From Rhodococcus gordoniae (GTDB lineage Bacteria; Actinomycetota; Actinomycetes; Mycobacteriales; Mycobacteriaceae), in the NCBI RefSeq assembly GCF_001646655.1, contig NZ_LPZN01000003.1, positions 124,001-188,000 of the forward strand: 64,000 nt of DNA. Reading direction: 5' to 3'. A program made the translations under genes and the position numbers. Below are positions 36,188 through 44,991 of the stretch, piece by piece. Under the pieces are notes generated by a model. It saw only the letters and a program-made list of their open reading frames with translations, did no database searches and was not told where the DNA came from. Within the stretch, counting starts at the first letter, position 1; every line of letters starts with the position of its first letter.

Positions 36188-37177
36188 GTGCCAGGACGTT
36201 CGTTCCCCTACAGCTGGGGCATGGGTGAGACGTGGGCGCGCATCATCCGTCCCGGACGCCGGCTCTTCTCCCGCAAGTTCGGACCCAGCGAGGAAGAGGT
36301 CCGCGCCAATCTCGCAGGTGAGGCAAGCGCCGACGCCGCCCTCGCCCTGCAGGAATCCCGCGTCGAACCCGAGCCCTCGCCCGACACCACGCCCGTTCCG
36401 CGCGATCTGACCGCGGCGGCCTTCTTCGACGTCGACAACACGATGGTGCAGGGTGCGTCGATCATCCACTTCGCCCGCGGCCTCGTGGCACGGAACTATT
36501 TCGACAAGTCCGACCTGTTCGAGTTCGCCTGGCAGCAGGTCAAGTTCCGCCTGACCGGCAAGGAGAACATGAACGACGTCGCGTCCGGTCGCGACAAGGC
36601 CCTGTCGTTCGTGCAGGGCCGCTCCACCGAGGAGCTGCGCCGGCTCGGCGCGGAGATCTACGACGAGATCATCGCCGACAAGATCTGGCCGGGCACCCGC
36701 GCTCTCGCGCAGATGCACCTCGACGCCGGGCAGCAGGTGTGGCTCGTGACCGCGACGCCGGTCGAACTGGCCGACGTCATCGCCGAACGCCTCGGCCTCA
36801 CCGGTGCGCTGGGGACCGTCGCCGAGTCGGAGAACGGGGTGTTCACGGGCCGTCTGGTCGGCGACATCCTGCACGGTCTCGGCAAGGCGCACGCGGTACG
36901 CGCCCTCGCGATCCGTGAGGGTCTCAATCTCAAGCGGTGCACGGCATACTCCGACAGCCACAACGACGTGCCGATGCTGTCGGTGGCGGGCACGGCCGTC
37001 GCGATCAACCCCGATCCGGATCTGCGGCAGGTCGCCCGTACGCGCGGGTGGGAGATCCGCGATTTCCGGACGGCGCGCAAGGCCGCGAAGGTCGGGGTGC
37101 CGACGGCGCTCGGCCTCGGGGCCGCAGGTGGTGCGGTCGCGGTCCTCGTGGGCCGCCGCCGCGATCGAGCGGCATAG
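36188..37177 (+). CDS. HAD-IB family phosphatase (SerB-like)
   Basis: 329 aa. After a 70-residue N-terminus comes a haloacid dehalogenase domain: motif [19 protein letters not shown] (nucleophile D in DVDNT), motif [21 protein letters not shown], and motif [20 protein letters not shown]. The C-terminus has a membrane-like glycine-rich helix ([15 protein letters not shown]) followed by RRRDRAA. In mycobacteria it is called SerB1, but a lipid phosphatase role is equally possible given the C-terminal anchor and the PlsC-like gene next door. GTG at 36188 has GGAGG 5 bases upstream. Confidence 0.82.
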   Translation: MPGRSFPYSWGMGETWARIIRPGRRLFSRKFGPSEEEVRANLAGEASADAALALQESRVEPEPSPDTTPVPRDLTAAAFFDVDNTMVQGASIIHFARGLVARNYFDKSDLFEFAWQQVKFRLTGKENMNDVASGRDKALSFVQGRSTEELRRLGAEIYDEIIADKIWPGTRALAQMHLDAGQQVWLVTATPVELADVIAERLGLTGALGTVAESENGVFTGRLVGDILHGLGKAHAVRALAIREGLNLKRCTAYSDSHNDVPMLSVAGTAVAINPDPDLRQVARTRGWEIRDFRTARKAAKVGVPTALGLGAAGGAVAVLVGRRRDRAA

Positions 37178-37194
37178 GCCGGAGGCGGCGGCAC

Positions 37195-38178
37195 TCAGCC
37201 GAGGAAGACGTTGCGGCGGCGCGTGAGCAGCTTGTAGAGGGTCTGTTGGATCGTCTCACGTACGTGGTCGGTGACCTCGAACAACACCATCGGATCTTCC
37301 GCCGCCGCGTCGTCGTACACGTCGGTGACGATCGGTGTGCCGAACTCGATGTACCACTTGGAGGGCAGCGGCACGATCCCCAGCGGCCCGAGCGCCGGGA
37401 ACTGCGGGGTGATCGGGAAGTAGGGCAGGCCGAGCAGACGGGCGAGCGAGGTGAGGTCGGCGAGATTCGGGTAGATCTCCTCCGAGCCGACGATCGAGCA
37501 CGGCACGATGGGCGCCTGGGTGCGCAGCGCCGCCGACACGAAACCACCGCGTCCGAACCGCTGCAGTTTGTAGCGTTCCTTGAACGGTTTGCCGAGCCCC
37601 TTGTAGCCCTCGGGGAAGACCGCGACCACCTGGTCCTGGGCGAGCAGGCGTTCGGCGTCGGGATGGCACGCGAGGGTGTGGCCCGCCTTGCGGGCGACCG
37701 TCCCGACCACGGGCAGACCGAAGGCGAGGTCGGCGGCGAGCATCCGCAGCGGGCGGTCGGCGTGGTCGTGCACGGCGACGGAGGTCATCAGCGCGTCGAC
37801 GGGGAGCGTGCCGGCGTGGTTGGCGACGACGAGCGCGCGGCCTTCGGCGGGGATGTTCTCGATGCCGCGGACCTCGACGCGGAACCACTTGTCGAACAGC
37901 GGGCGCAGCACCGGCAGGACGACGTTGTCGGTGAAGTGCGGGTCGAAGCCGAAGTCGTCGACCTCGTAGTCGCCGGTCATGCGGCGGCGGACGAACTCGG
38001 CGGTAGCGGCGACCTGCTGTGCGAGGGTTCCGCGCAGGTCGTCGAGGAACTGATCGGTGCGGCTCTTCCGTTCGGGGGTGGACGGTGGCCCCATCGACGG
38101 ATGGGGTGTGCGTGCGACCCGTTCGCCGGGACGGCGGTTGCCGGCGTGCAACGGGATGACCTTCGCGACCTCCGTCAT
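37195..38178 (-). CDS. PlsC-like lysophospholipid acyltransferase family protein
   Basis: 327 aa. The acyltransferase block is at ALVVANHAGTLPVDALMTS (variant of the HX4D motif, with six residues between His and Asp as in Rv0502-type proteins), followed by VVAVFPEGYKGLGKPF and FVSAALRTQAPIVPCSIVGS. A 100-residue N-terminal extension precedes it. It probably acylates a lysolipid at the membrane. ATG overlaps the epimerase stop (ATGA), and it converges with the SerB-like gene. Confidence 0.85.
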   Translation of the reverse strand: MTEVAKVIPLHAGNRRPGERVARTPHPSMGPPSTPERKSRTDQFLDDLRGTLAQQVAATAEFVRRRMTGDYEVDDFGFDPHFTDNVVLPVLRPLFDKWFRVEVRGIENIPAEGRALVVANHAGTLPVDALMTSVAVHDHADRPLRMLAADLAFGLPVVGTVARKAGHTLACHPDAERLLAQDQVVAVFPEGYKGLGKPFKERYKLQRFGRGGFVSAALRTQAPIVPCSIVGSEEIYPNLADLTSLARLLGLPYFPITPQFPALGPLGIVPLPSKWYIEFGTPIVTDVYDDAAAEDPMVLFEVTDHVRETIQQTLYKLLTRRRNVFLG

Positions 38179-39245
38179 CGCGTCTCCCTCGTCTCTCCGA
38201 GCACGGAGAGCGCCATCGACTCGGCCTTGTCCACCCATTCGGTCTTCACGAGGCGGGTGAGGGCGAGGCCCCGGGCGAAATCGTCGAGCGCTTCTCTCGT
38301 GGTCCAGCGTGGCTCGAATCCGAACTCGTCGCACATGCGCGTGGTGTCGAGTCCGCATCCGAAATGGAAATAGTCGAGTTCTTCCTTGGTGAACGAGTTC
38401 ATCACGGAACCCATGAGTGCGTGCCCGACGGTACGGAACAGCGCGTAGGGCATCGGCACGATAACGCCTCCGGCCCGGCGCACGGCCTGGGTCATCATGA
38501 CGATGCCCTCACCGGCGATGTTGTACGTCCCGGGTGGCCCGGCGACGACCGCGTGTTCGAGCGCACCGAGCGCGTCCTCCTCGTGGAGCAACTGGAGGCG
38601 CGCGTCGCGGCCGAGCACGTTCGGGACCAGCGAGGAGGTGAGATAACTCGACACCGAGCCGGGCAGCCGGTTCCCGACGGTGGGTGCGAGCCGGAGGATG
38701 GTGGTCGCGATGTCGCTGCGCCGCCGGGCGACTCCGCGCAGATACCCCTCGACCTCCAGCATGTCGCGGGCGAAGGCACCGGTGGGCCGGCGGCGGGCAC
38801 TCATCTCCTCGGTGAACTTCGCGGGATCCTTGGCGCTCGAGCCGTAGACGACGGACGAGGACCGCAGCACGATCCGGCGCACCGACGGCGCCTTCTGGCA
38901 CACCGCGAACAACTGCATCGCGCCGAGGACGTTCATGTCCTTCATCGCGGTGCGGCTACCCGACTTCGGGGCCTTGGTGACGGCGGACGCGTGGACGACG
39001 GTGTCGACGTCCATGTTGCGGATGATCTTGCCGATGAGCGGATTGCGGATGTCGGCGAGCACGAACTCGGCCCGGCCCATGCGTCGGAGCATGTCCTTCG
39101 ACGGTGACTGCGTGTCGACGCCGATCACCCGCTCGATATCCGGATTCTGGGCAAGCCTGGTGACGAGGAAACCACCCAGGAACCGACTTGCTCCGGTGAC
39201 CAGCACGACTCGCGGACGTGCCACCTCGTGCCCCTGCGAAACCAC
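38175..39245 (-). CDS. NAD-dependent epimerase/dehydratase (extended SDR, GalE2-like)
   Basis: 356 aa. Rossmann start VVLVTGASRFLGGFLVTRL (GxxxFLG pattern), FVLADIRNPLIG, VHASAVTKAPKSGS and a SSVVYG segment; the usual YxxxK is altered (GAFARDMLEVEGY is at the expected place), so classical epimerase chemistry is doubtful. The GTG at 39245 has AGGGGG 7 bases upstream. It is coupled to the PlsC-like gene. In M. tuberculosis the pair is Rv0501-Rv0502; substrate unknown. Confidence 0.8.
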   Translation of the reverse strand: MVSQGHEVARPRVVLVTGASRFLGGFLVTRLAQNPDIERVIGVDTQSPSKDMLRRMGRAEFVLADIRNPLIGKIIRNMDVDTVVHASAVTKAPKSGSRTAMKDMNVLGAMQLFAVCQKAPSVRRIVLRSSSVVYGSSAKDPAKFTEEMSARRRPTGAFARDMLEVEGYLRGVARRRSDIATTILRLAPTVGNRLPGSVSSYLTSSLVPNVLGRDARLQLLHEEDALGALEHAVVAGPPGTYNIAGEGIVMMTQAVRRAGGVIVPMPYALFRTVGHALMGSVMNSFTKEELDYFHFGCGLDTTRMCDEFGFEPRWTTREALDDFARGLALTRLVKTEWVDKAESMALSVLGETRETR

Positions 39246-39382
39246 TCGTGAACCCCCTGCTGCACCACACGCGTCATCGGTCACATTCGCCCCGGCGCGG
39301 TATGCCGTCCCACAATACGGCCACTTCGCTGCCGTCGCACGACAGGTCGGTGAATTTTCGGGTGCCGGGATGCGGAGACGAA

Positions 39383-39416
39383 CGATGCCCGTCACCATGG
39401 ATGGTGACGGGCATCG
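39383..39416 (-). terminator. Hairpin after the COX24/bS22-like peptide gene
   Basis: Perfect 16-base arms 39383-39398 and 39401-39416 around two bases, 14 bases past the small basic gene's stop. Confidence 0.65.
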
Positions 39417-39430
39417 GACAGGCGCAATGC

Positions 39431-39532
39431 TTACTTGCCGAGTTTACGACGCTGCACTCGGGTGCGGCGGAGCAGCTTGCGGTGCTTCTTCTTCGACATG
39501 CGCTTACGGCGCTTCTTGATCACAGATCCCAT
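39431..39532 (-). CDS. 33-residue basic peptide, AURKAIP1/COX24-like (ribosomal bS22 type)
   Basis: Encodes [20 protein letters not shown], then [13 protein letters not shown]. About two thirds of residues are Lys or Arg. It is the actinobacterial peptide annotated as an AURKAIP1/COX24 domain protein, found as extra ribosomal protein bS22 in mycobacterial ribosome structures. ATG at 39532. It has its own terminator, and a 248-base gap separates it from the HTH gene. Confidence 0.9.
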
Positions 39533-39781
39533 GTGGGCATCCCTCACGTTCCTTGTAGCGTTCCTGCGCACGCCGGTGACGTACGCCTGATGTATGTCGA
39601 CGCTGGGCCTCGTGGCGACGAGTAACAGCGCCTCACGACACCGGCTGGCCGGTACGACGTCAAGCAATCCTACCGGGGCGGCCCACCGGCGTGAAACCGA
39701 GGTCCGCCCCGGGACGCGACTTCCCTCGCGCACCGGATCCGTTCGCCGAACCGCCGTCCCCGACGACGCGCCGACCGTCCC

Positions 39782-40018
39782 TTATCCGACGTCGAAGTAC
39801 GACGTCTCCAGATAGTCGTGGACGGCCTTCGCGTGCACGCGGAACGACCGTCCCACCCGCACTGCGGGTAGTTCGCCGCTGTGCACCAGCCTGTACACGG
39901 TCATCTTCGACACCCTCATGAGAGCTGCCACTTCGGCAACCGTCAGGAACTGGGTACCGGCGAGAACCGACTGTCCGTCTTGAGGTTGACCCTTCGACGG
40001 CGTGTTTCCTGAAACCAT
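39782..40018 (-). CDS. Excisionase-type helix-turn-helix protein (Rv0500A type)
   Basis: 78 aa. The MerR/excisionase HTH spans FLTVAEVAALMRVSKMTVYR, LVHSGELPAVRVGRSFRVH and AKAVHDYLETSYFDVG. Despite the name this family is a chromosomal DNA-binding protein conserved next to proC in mycobacteria; no integrase or phage gene is near. ATG at 40018 with GGAGGTGTG upstream. Targets unknown. Confidence 0.88.
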   Translation of the reverse strand: MVSGNTPSKGQPQDGQSVLAGTQFLTVAEVAALMRVSKMTVYRLVHSGELPAVRVGRSFRVHAKAVHDYLETSYFDVG

Positions 40019-40185
40019 TACACACCTCCGGCACGCCCGCGCCGCCGGCTTCCCCTCCGGCGGAACAGACACGCACGTGCTGATTCGAGCTTAGCGTGAC
40101 AAATGGTTCGTGTGCGACGATGCAGCCGGGGAATTTCCGGCGAGCGAGCCGTTCGTCGTCACGCTACGCCTCACCTGGGCCTCTG

Positions 40186-41046
40186 TCAGGCGGTCCCGGA
40201 GAGCCCTTCCCGGGCCACGGGCGACACCTGATCGGATGCCGCTCCGAGTTGCGCGGAACGACGCTTCGCGGCGTCGAGCGCCTCGTAGAAGGCAGTGCGC
40301 ACCCCTCCACGCTCGAGTTCGCGGATCGCTGCTGCGGTGGTTCCTCCCGGCGAGGTGACCGCCGCGCGCAGGTCGGCGGCGTTGTCTCCGGAACGCGCGA
40401 GCATGGCCGCCGAACCGGTCATCGTCTGCACCACCAGGTCGGTGGCGACCGCTCGGGTCAGACCGAGCGCGACACCGGCATCGATCATCGCCTCCGCGAC
40501 GAGGAAGAAGTAGGCGGGACCGGATCCGGACACCGCGGTGACCGCATCGATCTGCGACTCCGGGACCACCGAGACCGTCCCCACGCTCGCGAGGATCTCG
40601 CGGACCGTGTCGAGATGCTGCTGCTTGACGTACCGGCCCGCGGACAGCACGCTCGCACCCTCCCCGACCAGCATCGGGGTGTTCGGCATCACGCGCACGA
40701 CGGGGAATCCCGCCGGGAGCTTGGTCTCGTAGCGGACCGTCGGGATGCCGGCCGCGAGCGACACCAGGATCTGCTCGTCGTCGTTCCCGGCGTCGACCGC
40801 CGCGAGGGCGGTGACGACGGCGTCCACATCGTTGGGCTTGACGGCCACGACGACCACGTCGGCGCCTTCCGCGGCGTCGGCGGTGCTGTCGGTGACCCGG
40901 ATCGAGTAGGTCCGTGACAGTTCGTCACGTCGTTCCTCGAACTTCTCGGCGACCACGAGATCCTTGGTCGCGAAACCGTTCTTCAGCAGACCCGAGACCA
41001 GCGCCTCGCCGATCCTGCCGCCACCGATCACTGCGATTCTCGTCAT
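40186..41046 (-). CDS. proC: Pyrroline-5-carboxylate reductase ProC
   Basis: 286 aa enzyme for the last proline step. The N-terminal dinucleotide site is RIAVIGGGRIGEALVSGLL; then VVVAVKPNDVDAVV, VVRVMPNTPMLVGEGAS and the substrate-site helices DAVTAVSGSGPAYFFLVAEA and AAVTSPGGTTAAAIRELERG. ATG at 41046; the longer frame to 41106 is not typical. It lies downstream of the thioesterase gene, separated by a hairpin. Confidence 0.96.
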   Translation of the reverse strand: MTRIAVIGGGRIGEALVSGLLKNGFATKDLVVAEKFEERRDELSRTYSIRVTDSTADAAEGADVVVVAVKPNDVDAVVTALAAVDAGNDDEQILVSLAAGIPTVRYETKLPAGFPVVRVMPNTPMLVGEGASVLSAGRYVKQQHLDTVREILASVGTVSVVPESQIDAVTAVSGSGPAYFFLVAEAMIDAGVALGLTRAVATDLVVQTMTGSAAMLARSGDNAADLRAAVTSPGGTTAAAIRELERGGVRTAFYEALDAAKRRSAQLGAASDQVSPVAREGLSGTA

Positions 41047-41092
41047 GGGGACAGACTGCCACGACGGCTCGTGCGGTCCACACCACGGTGAC

Positions 41093-41117
41093 GGTCGTGC
41101 GGTCACACCGCACGACC
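41093..41117 (-). terminator. Hairpin between the thioesterase gene and proC
   Basis: GGTCGTGCGGT (41093-41103) and ACCGCACGACC (41107-41117) form a perfect 11-bp stem with a 3-base loop, 32 bases past the thioesterase stop. Confidence 0.55.
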
Positions 41118-41148
41118 CGCCTGCCGGGACCGACCTCGGTGGAGTGCG

Positions 41149-42006
41149 TCAGCGCGGCATCATGGCCAGCTGACGCGACTGCACGACGACCTGACCGGTC
41201 GAGTCGACGACGGTGTGGTCCTCCTCGAACCAGGTGTTGCCGAGGACGCTGCTCTCGGCGATGACGCGCAGCCATCCCGGAGCCGGCACCCGGCGCAGAT
41301 ATGCGGTGAGCTGCACCGTCGGCGCCCACCCGAATCGGCCGAGGTTCATCGCCACGGGAGCCGACACGTCGCCGCACATGAGCGCGAACAGTACCGAGGT
41401 GTCGACGTCGGCCTCGTCGCCCGGTGACGGCCGCGTCCACATCGACACGAGCGGTTCGCCCTGCTCCCCGTCGAGGAAGCGCGCGGTGGAGGCGTCGATC
41501 CGGAGCCGGGAGGTGGAGGCGAACTTCACGATCTGCCCCATGGGGTGCTCGGGGGTGACGAGCACCGACCCGTCCGGCGGGTCGGCGGGCATGGTGGTCG
41601 CGCGGTGCGGCACCGTGTGGAACGGCTGCTCGGTGTCCGGTGCGCCGAGGGTGACGCTCGCCCGCACCGCCACGCGACCGGCCTGGGACAGCTCGACGTC
41701 CACGACACCGATCTGTTTGCCCTGCTTGCGCAGGACGGTGGTGAGCTCGACGTCGCCGGGATCGGGCGCGGAGACGAACGAGGCGCTGACGGCGAGGGGC
41801 TGGGTGAGGGGGTCGACGCCGGCGTCGAGCACAGACCTGCGGGCCACGGACGCGCAGACCGCGAGCAAGCAGCCGCCGTGCACCTTGGGTCCGATGGTCC
41901 ACACCGGAGCGATGTGGGCCTGCCATGCGGCGGTGCCGTCGGGGTGGCCGCCCGGCACCCGGGTGACCGAAGTCAGGTCGCGGAAGGGCTGGTCGGTGGG
42001 GGTCAC
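41149..42006 (-). CDS. TesB-like double hot-dog acyl-CoA thioesterase family protein (Rv0499 type)
   Basis: 285 aa with two hot-dog halves: WQAHIAPVWTIGPKVHGGCL with LAVSASFVSAPDPGDVELTT, then a second half with MCGDVSAPVAMNLGRFGWAP and ending WFEEDHTVVDSTGQVVVQSR. This matches the thioesterase-superfamily proteins found beside proC in mycobacteria. GTG start overlaps the MerR stop (GTGA). The acyl-CoA substrate is unknown. Catalytic Asp in GDVSAP is a candidate. Confidence 0.8.
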   Translation of the reverse strand: MTPTDQPFRDLTSVTRVPGGHPDGTAAWQAHIAPVWTIGPKVHGGCLLAVCASVARRSVLDAGVDPLTQPLAVSASFVSAPDPGDVELTTVLRKQGKQIGVVDVELSQAGRVAVRASVTLGAPDTEQPFHTVPHRATTMPADPPDGSVLVTPEHPMGQIVKFASTSRLRIDASTARFLDGEQGEPLVSMWTRPSPGDEADVDTSVLFALMCGDVSAPVAMNLGRFGWAPTVQLTAYLRRVPAPGWLRVIAESSVLGNTWFEEDHTVVDSTGQVVVQSRQLAMMPR

Positions 42007-42668
42007 TGCTGCTCCTGGTGGTCGTTCGGGGCCGGATCGTCGCCGGTCGTGGGGAGATCGCCGGACCCGAACATGCGGGCGGCGAGATGCTGGTGGGCCA
42101 GTCGGCGCATGGCGGTGAGCACCGGTTCGTACAGTGCGGTCCCGAGCACGGCCGCCTCCACGGTGATCTCCCGGGAGTCCGTCGGCAGCAGCTCGAGGTC
42201 GAGCTCGGCGATGGCGCGGACGTGTCGGCCGTAGGCATCGATCCGGCGATGTCCCATCCGCAGACCGGCCGTCTCGAGTGCCGCGAGCGCATGTTCGAGT
42301 TGTGCCACGGCCGCGAACCGCGGGTCGTAGATCTGGCCGAGGTGTTCGAGCAGCCGACGGGCCCGGGGGTAGTCGGGACCCGTCGAGCCCTCGACGTAGG
42401 GAGGCAGCGCGGCAATGGCGTGGCCGAGTTCGACGAACAGGTCGTCGCGGGGGTTGTCGACGAGCTCCACGACGGTCTTGATCTTCTCGAGGGGCAGGCC
42501 CTGGGCGGCGAGAGCCCGGACGAGACCGAGGCGGCGGACGTGCCGGTCGTCGTAGGTCGCCGAGGTAGCGCTCGTCGCCACCCCGGGCATGAGCAGCCCT
42601 TCCCGCAGGTAGTACTTCACCGTCGGCAGCGGCATGCCGCAGCGCTCGGCGAGTTCCGAGATACGCAC
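42003..42668 (-). CDS. MerR-family transcriptional regulator
   Basis: 221 aa. The N-terminal winged HTH is RISELAERCGMPLPTVKYYL, REGLLMPGVATSATSATYDD, then RHVRRLGLVRALAAQGLPLE. A long helical effector domain follows (residues 80-200). There is no cysteine cluster, so it is not a metal sensor of the CueR/ZntR type. GTG at 42668 with GGGAGGTGG upstream. Coupled to the thioesterase gene, which may be its target; an inverted repeat lies 25-40 bases upstream. Confidence 0.85.
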   Translation of the reverse strand: MRISELAERCGMPLPTVKYYLREGLLMPGVATSATSATYDDRHVRRLGLVRALAAQGLPLEKIKTVVELVDNPRDDLFVELGHAIAALPPYVEGSTGPDYPRARRLLEHLGQIYDPRFAAVAQLEHALAALETAGLRMGHRRIDAYGRHVRAIAELDLELLPTDSREITVEAAVLGTALYEPVLTAMRRLAHQHLAARMFGSGDLPTTGDDPAPNDHQEQQ

Positions 42669-42692
42669 GGACCACCTCCCGTCCTCGACACC

Positions 42693-42709
42693 GGATACTA
42701 CAACTATCC
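42693..42709. promoter_or_regulatory. Possible MerR operator
   Basis: GGATA-7-TATCC inverted repeat in the only AT-rich patch upstream of the MerR gene. Short arms, so tentative. Confidence 0.3.
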
Positions 42710-42829
42710 AGTTACGTGGATCCTGGTGAGCAGGTGTGGAAAGGACTTCCGCGCCGGAGCGACTCGGCAGGATGTTCGTGGCGGTTCGGCGGTTCCGCTC
42801 GCCGGCATCCCTCACCGCGGGTGCTGATC

Positions 42830-43772
42830 TCAGGCGTCGCCGTGTTCGCCGCCGGAATCGGTGCGCTCCGATTCGGGGATGCGCGCGATCTCCGTGTGCC
42901 GGGGACTCTCGGGACCGGCCGTGAGCGCGCGCGTCGCCGAACGATCCAGATGCGTCCGCGCGAAGGCCAGCGACCGGGCCAGCATCCCGGCACGCTCGGC
43001 ACGTGTGCGCGCGCTCTGGGTGCTGATCTCGAGCACGACGTGACCGCCGAAATCGCTCGCCGCGATTCGGCGGCAGACCTCCGCGCACGGCTGCGTGCCC
43101 GTTCCTGGGACGAGGTGCTCGTCGAGCGAGGACCCCCTGCCGTCGGCGAGGTGGAGGTGGGCCAACCCCTCCCCCATCCGATCCGCCAGTGCGAGAGCGT
43201 CTGCTCCTGCCGTCGCGGTGTGCGACAGGTCGAGCGTGTAATGCGCGAAACCGGTGTCGGTCGGGTCGAGCGACGGGCTGTAGGCAGAGACCGCGCGGCC
43301 CGGACCGCGTCTGCGCAGACGTTCGGCGCCGCGATCACGACCACCGAAGACGACGTCGGCCCTCATGGGATACATGTTCTCGACCGCGACCGCCACGCGA
43401 CTGTCGGCCTCCAGCGCCGCGACCTGATCGGAGAAGCCCTCCGCATAGCGGCGCTGCCACCGGAAGGGTGGATGGACCACCACGGTCTCCGCCCCGAGGA
43501 TCTCTGCGACACGCACCGAACGGTCGAGCTTGGCGGCGGGATCCGCTCCCCACACGCGCTGCGAGATCAGCAGGCACGGCACGTGCACGGCGAGCACCGG
43601 CACCCCGTACTCGCGGACGAGACGCTCCACCGAGGTGGGATCCTGGCTCACCGGTTCCGCCCACACCATCAGCTCGACCCCGTCGAAGCCGAGGTCGGCC
43701 GCGAACCGGAACGCCGCTTCGGTAGTCCGAAGCGGTGGACAGCCCTACCCGGATTCCCTGCGCGGTCGGCAT
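42830..43772 (-). pseudogene. Frame-disrupted sugar phosphate isomerase/epimerase (Rv0498 type)
   Basis: From the ATG at 43772 the frame reads MPTAQGIRVGLSTAS, the expected first beta-strand of this TIM-barrel (AP endonuclease 2-like) family. It then shifts: the continuation EAAFRFAADLGFDGVELMVW lies in another frame, which has a stop upstream and no start before the ATG at 43669. About 11 bases appear missing after GCTTCGG. Downstream the fold is intact to 42830 (HVPCLLISQRVWG; VVVHPPFRWQRRYA; AVAVENMYPM; YTLDLSHTATAG; HLHLADGRGSSLDEH). Either a real lesion, or the protein starts late at 43669. Confidence 0.65.
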
Positions 43773-43776
43773 CGGC

Positions 43777-44991
43777 TCACCCGCCGGGAAGCAGGAACAG
43801 GAGCGGCCCGAAGGACACGAAGGCTCCCACGGCGAGTGCGATGAGCTGGCTCGTGATGTCGTCGGTGCGCCGCAGTACGCGCACGAGCGCGACCAGGCCG
43901 ACGATCACCAGCAGGGCGAGCGCGAAGGCGACCCAGGGCATGAGATCCCACAGACGCTCGAAGCCCTTGAACAGCAACCCACCCGCGACGATCGCCGCGA
44001 CGCTCTCAACGATCAGCAACGCCCACTGCTTGAGGCTGCTGCCTTGATCCGCGTCGCCGGAACTCTTCCGTGCCGAGTCGTCGGCCGCGGCGGCCGACGA
44101 TCCCGTGCCTCGGGACTTCCGCGAACGCGTCGCCGGCGATGTCTTCTCCGCAGGCGCATCGGAGGTCCCGGCCGCAGCACCGATGGTGTCGGTCGAGTCG
44201 TCGAGGTCGGAGCCGGTGCCCTGCAGGTCGCTCGCAGGGCCGGACAGCAGTCGCGGTTCCGCGACATCGGCCTTACGCGCCGATACCGCCGGCGCACTCG
44301 CCTTCTCGGACTTCTTGTCGGGGACCGCCTCACCGGGCTGCGCACCCGTTGCGGCAACCGCGCCGAGATGCGCCCGCGCGCGGCGCGGAAGCGCTTCGGG
44401 ACGAATGATCTCGGTCGGCGACTCGACCTTCGGCGGAGCCGACACGGACGCCTTCGATACGGTCGCATTCGCCTCGGGGGAGGGCGGTGTCTCGGCCGGA
44501 GGTGTCGTCGATCCGGTCTTCACGGAAGGTGTCTTCGCGGGAGCCTTCACCGGAGGCGTCTTCGCGGCAGCCTTCACGGGAGGCGTCTTCGCGGGAGCCT
44601 TCACGGGGGGCATCTTCGCGGGAGCCTTCACCGGAGGCGTCTTCGCGGGAGCCGTCTTCGATTCGGCAGCGACCCGCGGCGTCACGGTGGTCTTCTCGAC
44701 ATCGGACAGCGCGAAGGTCGCCGTCTTCGGCGTCTCGGCCGTGCGGTCCACCGGTGTCGCCGGTTCGCGGGTCTCCGTCTCGGCGGGAGCGACCGGATCC
44801 GTCTGCTCGGCAGTCTTGTCGTCGGCTGCACGCGTGATCGGGATCTCACCCGTCAATTCGGCGACCGAGATGCCGCCGCTCGCACCTCGTCGGCGTCGTC
44901 CCCCGGCCCGCGTTCCCACCTTCTGGCCGTTACGCGCCAACAGCTCGGCCACGGAGATCTGGCCCGTGTCGTTGCTGCGATTCTCGCTCAT
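43777..44991 (-). CDS. Repeat-rich membrane protein (Rv0497 type)
   Basis: 404 aa. The N-terminus carries two copies of an ISVAEL motif (GQISVAELLARNGQKVG; GGISVAELTGEIPITRA) separated by a basic run GRRRRG. A long Ala/Pro/Lys/Thr-rich disordered middle follows with five nine-residue repeats (TPPVKAPAK type). The C-terminus has three hydrophobic segments (WALLIVESVAAIVAGGLLFK; VAFALALLVIVGLVALV; LIALAVGAFVSFGPLLFLLP). ATG overlaps the ppx stop (ATGA). Function unknown; the layout suggests a membrane anchor with a long cytoplasmic tether. Confidence 0.8.
   Translation of the reverse strand: MSENRSNDTGQISVAELLARNGQKVGTRAGGRRRRGASGGISVAELTGEIPITRAADDKTAEQTDPVAPAETETREPATPVDRTAETPKTATFALSDVEKTTVTPRVAAESKTAPAKTPPVKAPAKMPPVKAPAKTPPVKAAAKTPPVKAPAKTPSVKTGSTTPPAETPPSPEANATVSKASVSAPPKVESPTEIIRPEALPRRARAHLGAVAATGAQPGEAVPDKKSEKASAPAVSARKADVAEPRLLSGPASDLQGTGSDLDDSTDTIGAAAGTSDAPAEKTSPATRSRKSRGTGSSAAAADDSARKSSGDADQGSSLKQWALLIVESVAAIVAGGLLFKGFERLWDLMPWVAFALALLVIVGLVALVRVLRRTDDITSQLIALAVGAFVSFGPLLFLLPGG
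44518..44652 (-). repeat. Five tandem 27-base units encoding a nine-residue Lys/Pro/Ala repeat
   Basis: Units at 44518, 44545, 44572, 44599 and 44626 are nearly identical (for example CTTCACCGGAGGCGTCTTCG and on). They are in frame inside the Rv0497-type gene, so copy-number change would keep the frame. Confidence 0.85.

Noticed and set aside
39533-39781. 248-base gap between the bS22-like gene and the HTH gene as a possible small RNA locus
   Set aside because: I found no strong hairpin with promoter geometry or conserved motif by eye; it may only hold the promoter of the small gene.
39782-40018. Excisionase-like HTH as a sign of a mobile element
   Set aside because: It is a conserved chromosomal gene next to proC in mycobacteria; no attachment repeats or integrase seen.
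44518-44652. Regular 27-base repeats resembling a short CRISPR or satellite array
   Set aside because: The units are contiguous without spacers, are in frame inside a membrane-protein gene and encode a Pro/Lys/Ala repeat.
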